Positions 8,111 to 13,360 of a stretch of DNA of 13,360 bases are shown here, piece by piece; positions within the stretch are counted from its first letter, which is position 1; every line of letters starts with the position of its first letter. The DNA is from a bacterium. GTDB taxonomy: Bacteria; JAGOBX01. Location of the stretch: NCBI GenBank assembly GCA_029551925.1, contig JAKPEO010000004.1, positions 1 to 13,360 on the forward strand. Direction: 5' to 3'. A program made the translations under genes and the position numbers. The notes below the pieces were generated by a model. The model saw only the letters and a program-made list of their open reading frames with translations. It was not told the DNA's origin and searched no databases.

Positions 8111-10338
8111 AAAAATTTTTAGCTAAAATATCAAATATTCGGTTTCGTTTATATTTTCCAAAATTAACAATAAAAATATCAAAAAGAAAAATAACTCACG
8201 CATTAATAATTTTAATAGGATTCTGCGTTTTGACATACTATAAAACGCCGGAACTAAAAAATCTATTCAAACCAAAAGTTATTAAATTAGCGGAAATACC
8301 GAAAACTGCGGAAGATGTAAAAATATTAGTTCCTGAAAATTTATTAAAAAGCGGCGTGATTTCAGATACAACCGCAGCTGATTTTACAGATACCGCTAAA
8401 CAAGAATATACTGATGTCAGCACATTGCAGATGACTACTGTTGACCCGTCTATACCGCCGCGCGTCGCTGAAAAAATGAGTGCTGATTTAACTATGCAGA
8501 TGACTTTTTATAATTCAGGTATGCAAAAATATTTTTCGCGGATATGGCGCGCAGCCATCGAAGATTTTTTAAAAGTCATAGAAAGTTCGGATTTAAAAAG
8601 CGATTTTACAAGTCAATCTTATTTAAAAATAGCAGATGCTTATTTTCAACTTGAAGATTATAATAACTGCCTGAAATTCTATCAGTATTTTCTACAAGTA
8701 TTCGGCGAAAATTACGAACGGATAGCGTCGGTTTATCACAATATGGCAGTAGCGTATTTTTCAGCCGGCAAATACGATGCCAGCAAAAAATATTTCGAAC
8801 TTGCAATCGCTAAAAGTCCTACATCTGTTGAAAGTTATATTGGGCTTGCAAATTATTATTTAAACTTCACGCAAAATTATAAAGCTATAGAGATATACAG
8901 AAAAGCATTGAATATTCATCCAAAAAATGTGACGCTAAATTTTAATCTTGGCTATTTGCTTTTCCATCTAAATCAAAACCGTGTTAATAACTCTGAAATT
9001 GTAAGATTATTCGATAATGTAATAAATAATGCTACTACAGGCATTCCGACAGAAGAGAGATTGCGTTCACGCGCGGCATTTTATAATTATCTGATTTATA
9101 AAGAATCATCTGATTATCAAAACGCTTATAATTATTTGGTAAAAACAGATAATAGTATTTACAAAAATCGAGAATTAGCTACTCTTTATTTTTTGCTTAA
9201 CAGACCTATCGAAGAAATAGAAGCGTTGTATAGAGAAAATATTTTTATTGAAGAGCCGAATAATATTGAAAACTATTTGCGGCTCGCTGATAAATTATAC
9301 AATTCTGGAATATATGACAAAGCAATGGGCTATTATGCTCGCGCATTAAAGATAAACAGCAACAGCGTGGCGGCATATTTTGGTTTCGGCAGATGCGCAG
9401 TCGCTCAAAAAATGTATGATATTGCATATAATGCTTTTGCGCGTTTAGAAAAAAAAATAGGAATAAAAAATGAAGCGTTAGTAGATTTAATGTATATTCC
9501 TGACGACAAAACAAAAATTAATGTTATATTGCGAGACGCCTATCATTATTTGGGTTATTTAAGCGCTCAAAAAAGTAAATATGACCAATCGATAAAATGT
9601 TATAAAAACGCAATATTACTAACCAATCCGTCTGATACTGCGCGCATAGCGGAATTATCGCATGATATTGCATCCGTATATCATTATAATATCAAAGATT
9701 ATCAATCAGCGGAAAAATATTATCAAACAGCGGCAAACTATAAAACAGAAAGCCGCAAATACGAGCGAGCATTAGGCAATTTTTATTTCACTATTGGCAA
9801 TTATTCAAATGCAATAGATTATATTGGCAAATATCCGCGCTCTATTGACGAAAAATATATGATTGCTTATTCTTATTACAAATTAGGCGATTATCCACGT
9901 TCAATAGAATTATTTGAAAATATCATTCAATCCGCGGCTGATAATCCGTCAATATTAAACGCCGCTTATAAAACATTAGGAAACATTAGTTTCTTTAAAT
10001 ATACAAAATCATTACAAGATAAAAAAGAATTGGAAAAAGCCGCTGATTATTTTAATAATGCAATTAAATTCAACGAGAAAGACGATATAAGTTATTTCAA
10101 TGCCGGGCTGTGTTTTTTTCAATTAGAAGATTATAATAAAGCGATAAATTACATAAAATCCGCAATAGAATTAAATCCCAAAGTGTCAAAATATTACAGT
10201 GGTCTTGCTAATTGCTATTATGCTAAAAAATTATTTGATTTGGCAGAACAAAATTATCGAAGAGCAATAGTATTAGACAGCTCTAATATCGAAGCGCAAT
10301 ATAATTTAATGCGGCTACAAGAACAGCGCAATGAATAA
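8107..10338 (+). CDS. Membrane-anchored TPR repeat protein
   Basis: A 743-residue protein translated from a TTG that overlaps the nusB stop. Residues 1-30 are strongly basic, residues about 31-45 form one hydrophobic helix, and 47-160 are a Thr/Asp-rich linker. This predicts a signal anchor with the N-terminus in the cytoplasm and the bulk outside the inner membrane. From about residue 168 to the end runs a nearly continuous set of tetratricopeptide repeats, for example A-D-A-Y-F-Q-L-E-D-Y near 172, a repeat near 220 (A-V-A-Y-F-S-A-G-K-Y), and three clear ones at the C-terminus (NAGLCFFQLEDYNKAI; GLANCYYAKKLFDLAEQNY). TPR arrays are scaffolds for protein complexes; no enzymatic domain is visible. 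It shares ends with nusB and mazG, so it is co-transcribed, but its partner is unknown. A periplasmic assembly role is plausible but unproven. Confidence 0.85.
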   Translation: MKKFLAKISNIRFRLYFPKLTIKISKRKITHALIILIGFCVLTYYKTPELKNLFKPKVIKLAEIPKTAEDVKILVPENLLKSGVISDTTAADFTDTAKQEYTDVSTLQMTTVDPSIPPRVAEKMSADLTMQMTFYNSGMQKYFSRIWRAAIEDFLKVIESSDLKSDFTSQSYLKIADAYFQLEDYNNCLKFYQYFLQVFGENYERIASVYHNMAVAYFSAGKYDASKKYFELAIAKSPTSVESYIGLANYYLNFTQNYKAIEIYRKALNIHPKNVTLNFNLGYLLFHLNQNRVNNSEIVRLFDNVINNATTGIPTEERLRSRAAFYNYLIYKESSDYQNAYNYLVKTDNSIYKNRELATLYFLLNRPIEEIEALYRENIFIEEPNNIENYLRLADKLYNSGIYDKAMGYYARALKINSNSVAAYFGFGRCAVAQKMYDIAYNAFARLEKKIGIKNEALVDLMYIPDDKTKINVILRDAYHYLGYLSAQKSKYDQSIKCYKNAILLTNPSDTARIAELSHDIASVYHYNIKDYQSAEKYYQTAANYKTESRKYERALGNFYFTIGNYSNAIDYIGKYPRSIDEKYMIAYSYYKLGDYPRSIELFENIIQSAADNPSILNAAYKTLGNISFFKYTKSLQDKKELEKAADYFNNAIKFNEKDDISYFNAGLCFFQLEDYNKAINYIKSAIELNPKVSKYYSGLANCYYAKKLFDLAEQNYRRAIVLDSSNIEAQYNLMRLQEQRNE

Positions 10339-11140
10339 ATTAATTGCTCGACATTATAAATATAGAATAACTGCTGCACATAAACATTCTAAAATTTTAA
10401 AAAAAGAAACTCCTACCGCTGAAATATTGGTGTCATTAAAAAAATTAATTGATGTAATCAAACATTTGCGCAATTCTTATTTCGGTTGTCAGTGGGATTT
10501 AAAACAAGATAACCATTCGTTAATAGAAGCATTAGTTGAAGAAACATTTGAAGCAGTGCAATCTATTGAAGATAAAAAAAAAGAAAAATTATCAGAAGAA
10601 TTTGGCGATTTGCTTTTTTTGATATTAATGCACATTCATATAGCGGAACAAAATTCCATTGTAAAATTTGACAATGTTATAAAAGGCATTACTGCCAAAT
10701 TAATCCGCCGGCATCCGCATATATTTGCCGGGTTGAATGTTTCATCGACTGATGAAATATTGTTAAATTGGGAAACAATCAAAAAATCCGAAAAAGAAAA
10801 TCAATCAGGAATAAGCGTGCTGCACGATATACCGCGCTCGCTGCCGGCGCTGCAGCGGATTTTAAGATTATTCGATAAAATTAATAGATTATCAAAAACA
10901 AAAAATAATTATAATTTATCAGAAGCCATTAACATTTTAAATGAAAAGATTAATAATCTTAAAAATGACGATAAAAATAAATTAGCAAAAGAATTGTCTG
11001 AAATTTTGGCAATTATTGCATATATTGCATTTATGAAAAAAATCAAACTCGAAGAGGAATTACAAAAATATATAAATTCAATATTAAATAGCATTAATGA
11101 TGAAAACAATATTAACTTAAACAATTTTTTTAAATTTTAA
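10331..11140 (+). CDS. mazG: MazG-family nucleoside triphosphate pyrophosphohydrolase
   Basis: A 269-residue protein close to the normal length of two-domain MazG. It hydrolyses nucleoside triphosphates to monophosphate and pyrophosphate, clearing non-canonical or excess NTPs. The N-terminal domain is intact: GCQWDLKQDNHSL (family: GCPWD-x-x-Q-x-x-x-S-L), the metal-binding E-E-T-F-E around residues 70-74, E-E-F-G-D-L-L at about 89-95, and KLIRRHPHIF followed by the W-x-x-I-K-x-x-E-K element. The second domain is still recognisable from LPALQRILRLFDKI, but its metal motif has decayed (EELGD became KELSE) and the final K-F-x-x-R-F element is missing. The ATG overlaps the end of the TPR gene by eight bases. 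About 30 residues precede the usual MazG start, with no internal Met to replace it. Nine adenines lie at 10574-10582. Confidence 0.9.
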   Translation: MNKLIARHYKYRITAAHKHSKILKKETPTAEILVSLKKLIDVIKHLRNSYFGCQWDLKQDNHSLIEALVEETFEAVQSIEDKKKEKLSEEFGDLLFLILMHIHIAEQNSIVKFDNVIKGITAKLIRRHPHIFAGLNVSSTDEILLNWETIKKSEKENQSGISVLHDIPRSLPALQRILRLFDKINRLSKTKNNYNLSEAINILNEKINNLKNDDKNKLAKELSEILAIIAYIAFMKKIKLEEELQKYINSILNSINDENNINLNNFFKF

Positions 11141-11157
11141 TTAGGAGCGAACAAAAA

Positions 11158-11352
11158 ATGGCAGAAAAAAAACAAGTATTCACTATTGAAATGCAAAGCG
11201 TCAAACCGCAATATACTGGGACTATCACAGACAGCATAAGCGGCGAAACTTTGACTTTCAGGAGCGCAGGCGAACAAATAAATTTCATAGTCAAACATTC
11301 AATAACCGTCAGTTCTGTTAAAATAATGCCAGAAATAAAAACAGCGGAATAA
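11158..11352 (+). CDS. Small conserved-looking protein of unknown function (64 residues)
   Basis: I do not recognise this gene firmly. It begins at ATG 11158 behind a good AGGAG (11143-11147), 17 bases after mazG, and ends before the serC promoter, so it looks like the last gene of the ribH-nusB-TPR-mazG operon. The product is soluble with no signal peptide or membrane segment. The core T-G-T-I-T-D-S-I-S-G-E-T-L-T-F-R-S-A-G-E followed by Q-I-N-F-I reads as a beta hairpin leading into a short helix. That pattern (TGE-x-x-x-FRS-hydrophobic helix) reminds me of small uncharacterised proteins with a G-x-V-x-D-x-x-T-G-E-x-x-x-F-x-S core, but this is memory, not a search. Composition and codon use match the neighbours. 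Confidence 0.7.
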   Translation: MAEKKQVFTIEMQSVKPQYTGTITDSISGETLTFRSAGEQINFIVKHSITVSSVKIMPEIKTAE

Positions 11353-11369
11353 CAAAACTAAAAATACTA

Positions 11370-11419
11370 AAAAAAATAAAAAAATTAAGGTTTGACTTTT
11401 TTATTTTTTTAAGTAAAAT
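11370..11419 (+). promoter_or_regulatory. Strong promoter with A-tract upstream element for serC
   Basis: TTGACT (11392-11397) and TAAAAT (11414-11419) are 16 bases apart, and two A-tracts (11369-11376, 11378-11384) directly upstream resemble an UP element. The A-tracts and the T-rich spacer (11397-11410) also form a 14-base AT-only inverted repeat with the -35 box in its loop. In the RNA of the upstream operon this could act as a weak terminator, so one element may both close the mazG operon and start serC. The serC leader would be about 55 bases. Confidence 0.6.
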
Positions 11420-11480
11420 ATTTATTCCTTATTTTATAAAAACGAAAAATTAAAAAAAAAATTACAGGGGGAAGTTTACT

Positions 11481-12563
11481 ATGGCGACAAAAAAATATAA
11501 TTTTTATGCTGGACCTGCTATATTACCTTATGAAGTATTAAAAAAAGCGCAAGACGAATTATTAGATTTTAACGGTATCGGCTTGTCAGTAATGGAAATC
11601 AGCCATCGTTCAAAAGACTTTGATGCTGTGATAAAAGGCGCAGAAGAAAAGATAAGAAAAATATTAGGTGTGCCTGATAATTATTATGTCTTATTTTTAC
11701 AAGGCGGCGCGAGTTTACAATTCGGTATGATACCGATGAATTTATTAAAAAGCAAAGACCAACAAGCAGATTATGTTCATACAGGCGAATGGGCTAAAAA
11801 AGCGATAAAAGAAGCAAAGTTGTTCGGCAAAGTAAATATTGTCGCAAGTTCAGAAGATAAAAATTTTTCTTACATTCCTAAAAATATAAAATTTTCAGAA
11901 AATGCAGTTTATGTTCATATAACATCAAATGAAACTATTGGCGGTATTCAATTTCAAACTTATCCTGATAGCGGCAATGTCCCTCTTGTTTGCGATATGT
12001 CATCAGATATATTTTCAAGAAAAATAAATGTATCGAAATTTGGGTTAATATATGCCGGTGCGCAAAAAAATATCGGGCCATCGGGAGTAACATTAGTAAT
12101 TATCCGCAAAGATTTAGTAGAAAACAGCGCTGATGGATTGACTACAATGTTGAGTTATAAAACGCATGTAAAAGAGCCGTCATTATATAATACTCCGCCG
12201 TGCTTTGGAATTTACATTATAAAACTTGTTATGGACTGGATTGAAGGATTAGGCGGATTATCGGCAATTGAAGCAAGAAACGAAGAAAAAGCGAAAATTT
12301 TATATGATTTTATTGATAATAGTTCTTTTTACAAAAGCGTAGTAGAAAAAGAAAGTCGTTCAAAAATGAATGTAGTTTGGCGGTTAAACAATGAAGCATT
12401 AGAAGAAAAATTTATTAAAGAAGCAACTGCCGCTGGTATGATAGGACTTAAAGGACATAGAAGCGTAGGCGGTTGTCGCGCATCACTTTACAATGCAATG
12501 GATGTCGAAGGCGTAAAAGCATTAGTAGAATTTATGAAAAAATTTGAAATGGCAAACAAATAA
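11481..12563 (+). CDS. serC: Phosphoserine aminotransferase
   Basis: A 360-residue PLP enzyme of standard SerC length. It converts 3-phosphohydroxypyruvate and glutamate to phosphoserine in serine synthesis and can serve the parallel step of pyridoxal phosphate synthesis. Motifs: N-F-Y-A-G-P-A at the N-terminus, S-V-M-E-I-S-H-R-S at about 36-44, F-L-Q-G-G-A-S-x-Q-F, S-N-E-T-I-x-G-x-Q-F, D-M-S-S-D-I-F-S-R, and Y-A-G-A-Q-K-N-I-G-P-S-G with Lys196 as the Schiff-base lysine; near the end G-H-R-S-V-G-G-C-R-A-S-L-Y-N-A. The ribosome site AGGGGGAAG lies a few bases before ATG and a dedicated promoter precedes it. serA and serB are not in the window. A beta-barrel gene follows after 25 bases, an odd partner. 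Confidence 0.97.
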   Translation: MATKKYNFYAGPAILPYEVLKKAQDELLDFNGIGLSVMEISHRSKDFDAVIKGAEEKIRKILGVPDNYYVLFLQGGASLQFGMIPMNLLKSKDQQADYVHTGEWAKKAIKEAKLFGKVNIVASSEDKNFSYIPKNIKFSENAVYVHITSNETIGGIQFQTYPDSGNVPLVCDMSSDIFSRKINVSKFGLIYAGAQKNIGPSGVTLVIIRKDLVENSADGLTTMLSYKTHVKEPSLYNTPPCFGIYIIKLVMDWIEGLGGLSAIEARNEEKAKILYDFIDNSSFYKSVVEKESRSKMNVVWRLNNEALEEKFIKEATAAGMIGLKGHRSVGGCRASLYNAMDVEGVKALVEFMKKFEMANK

Positions 12564-12588
12564 AATTGGTGGGGGATTGAATTTCAAA

Positions 12589-13335
12589 ATGAAAAAACTA
12601 TTTCTTAGCGTATGCGTATTGGTGGTTATAACTTTTAATTATTTACAAGCGCGGACATTTGAAACTTTTTGCGGCGCGGACAATAATTTTGTAGCAATGA
12701 TGGATTTGGAAATTGAACAGGGATTATTAGTTTGGAAAGATAAAACAAATGTAGGTATTGTGCCTATCAGAATTGGTTGGGGTGTAATGAATAATATGGA
12801 GGTCGGAGTGAAATTGCCGTATATTTTTATTCAGAATAATGATAATGATTTTGGCGATTTAGCGATTTATCAAAAGTTCAAATTTATCGAAGAATCAAAA
12901 ACTTCGCCGGCGCTTTCGGGCGGATTTGAATTAGACTTGCCGACCGGTAATGTTGCTGAAGACAGAGGCAATTATTCAGAATACACAAGTAAAAAACTTG
13001 ATTTAAAATTATTTTTATCTGCTGGCAAAGATTTAGCAAAAGTTAGAGTATTCAGTTCGCTCGGTGCGAATTTTATAAATGGCGGCGATGAATCAGCGCT
13101 CGAATATACAGGCGGCGTTAATCTGATTTTATCAAAAGTTTTTAAATTAATCGGAGAAGTATCAGGCAAAAAATATAGTTCAAATGATTACGGCTGGCGA
13201 TCGCAAGGTTGTGCGGTACCCGGTTTTATCTATTCGCCAAATGAACAGATTAATATTAAATTTTCAATGCCTATCGGATTAAACAATAGAAGTTATGACT
13301 ATGGCGTAAATATCGGAATAAATCATTCTTTTTAA
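12589..13335 (+). CDS. Outer-membrane beta-barrel protein, family uncertain
   Basis: A 248-residue exported protein. I place the start at ATG 12589, because MKKLFLSVCVLVVITFNYLQ followed by Ala-Arg is a clean signal peptide with likely cleavage after residue 21, and GGTGGGGGAT precedes it; the frame is open further upstream to 12544 inside serC, but that would bury the signal. The mature part consists of alternating short strands, including the segments N-M-E-V-G-V-K-L-P-Y, A-L-S-G-G-F-E-L-D-L-P-T-G-N and a final strand ending in Phe, as in barrels inserted by the Bam complex. The L-P-T-G-N pattern and size are reminiscent of the 'MetA-pathway of phenol degradation' type of putative outer-membrane channels; I would not assign a substrate. 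The only cysteine of the signal region is in its hydrophobic core, so it is not a lipoprotein. It is probably co-transcribed with serC. Confidence 0.8.
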   Translation: MKKLFLSVCVLVVITFNYLQARTFETFCGADNNFVAMMDLEIEQGLLVWKDKTNVGIVPIRIGWGVMNNMEVGVKLPYIFIQNNDNDFGDLAIYQKFKFIEESKTSPALSGGFELDLPTGNVAEDRGNYSEYTSKKLDLKLFLSAGKDLAKVRVFSSLGANFINGGDESALEYTGGVNLILSKVFKLIGEVSGKKYSSNDYGWRSQGCAVPGFIYSPNEQINIKFSMPIGLNNRSYDYGVNIGINHSF

Positions 13336-13360
13336 TTTTTTAAAATATCAGTATAAACAT

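Noticed and set aside
12544-12588. Upstream ATG extension of the beta-barrel protein
   Set aside because: Starting at 12544 would place 15 polar residues before a clean signal peptide and overlap serC; the ATG at 12589 has a G-rich ribosome site and an immediate MKKLF signal start.
1-13360. Defence island, prophage or toxin-antitoxin system (prompted by the mazG name)
   Set aside because: This MazG is the standard housekeeping NTP pyrophosphohydrolase, with no MazE/MazF-like partner; no integrase, nuclease or methylase motifs occur in any frame I read.

Overview
The window reads as a compact piece of chromosome from an AT-rich, double-membraned (Gram-negative type) bacterium. GC looks like roughly one third by eye; I did not compute it. 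Every gene I can support lies on the + strand. Intergenic gaps are short, and no gene-free stretch exceeds 300 bases. The outer membrane is inferred from a patatin/beta-barrel protein, a second small beta-barrel protein and a lipoprotein. ClpC of the UVR-containing type combined with an outer membrane would suit Elusimicrobiota, Margulisbacteria or a similar deep-branching candidate phylum, but I cannot place it firmly. I see no phage, transposase, CRISPR, tRNA or rRNA.

Layout. (1) 3-529: end of the translation operon, with the 3' part of rpmI (L35) and complete rplT (L20), closed by a long palindromic terminator at 545-650. (2) 667-7078: clpC, a GT87-type polytopic glycosyltransferase overlapping its end, a secreted patatin phospholipase fused to a POTRA and an outer-membrane barrel (type Vd autotransporter architecture) joined by an ATGA overlap, and a DUF1318/YdbL-like lipoprotein. 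The lipoprotein has its own near-consensus promoter only about 11 bases before its ATG. (3) 7101-11352: a probable operon of ribH, nusB, a membrane-anchored TPR protein, mazG and a 64-residue protein of unknown function. The nusB/TPR and TPR/mazG junctions overlap, while the ribH/nusB and mazG/small-protein gaps are 17 bases each. (4) 11392-13335: a strong promoter with an A-tract upstream element, serC, and a small outer-membrane beta-barrel protein 25 bases behind it.

How the genes fit together. Most are housekeeping genes for translation, protein quality control, riboflavin, antitermination, nucleotide cleaning and serine/PLP synthesis. The less ordinary part is the envelope block at 3113-7078, where a lipid-linked-sugar glycosyltransferase, a surface phospholipase and a YdbL-like lipoprotein sit together. 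This hints at outer-membrane lipid turnover or transport. The window also shows a striking word bias: only three GATC sites in 13.36 kb, against very frequent GCGC. Runs of 9-10 adenines sit inside six different genes. I found no clear-cut new multi-gene system; the type Vd phospholipase locus is the best lead.
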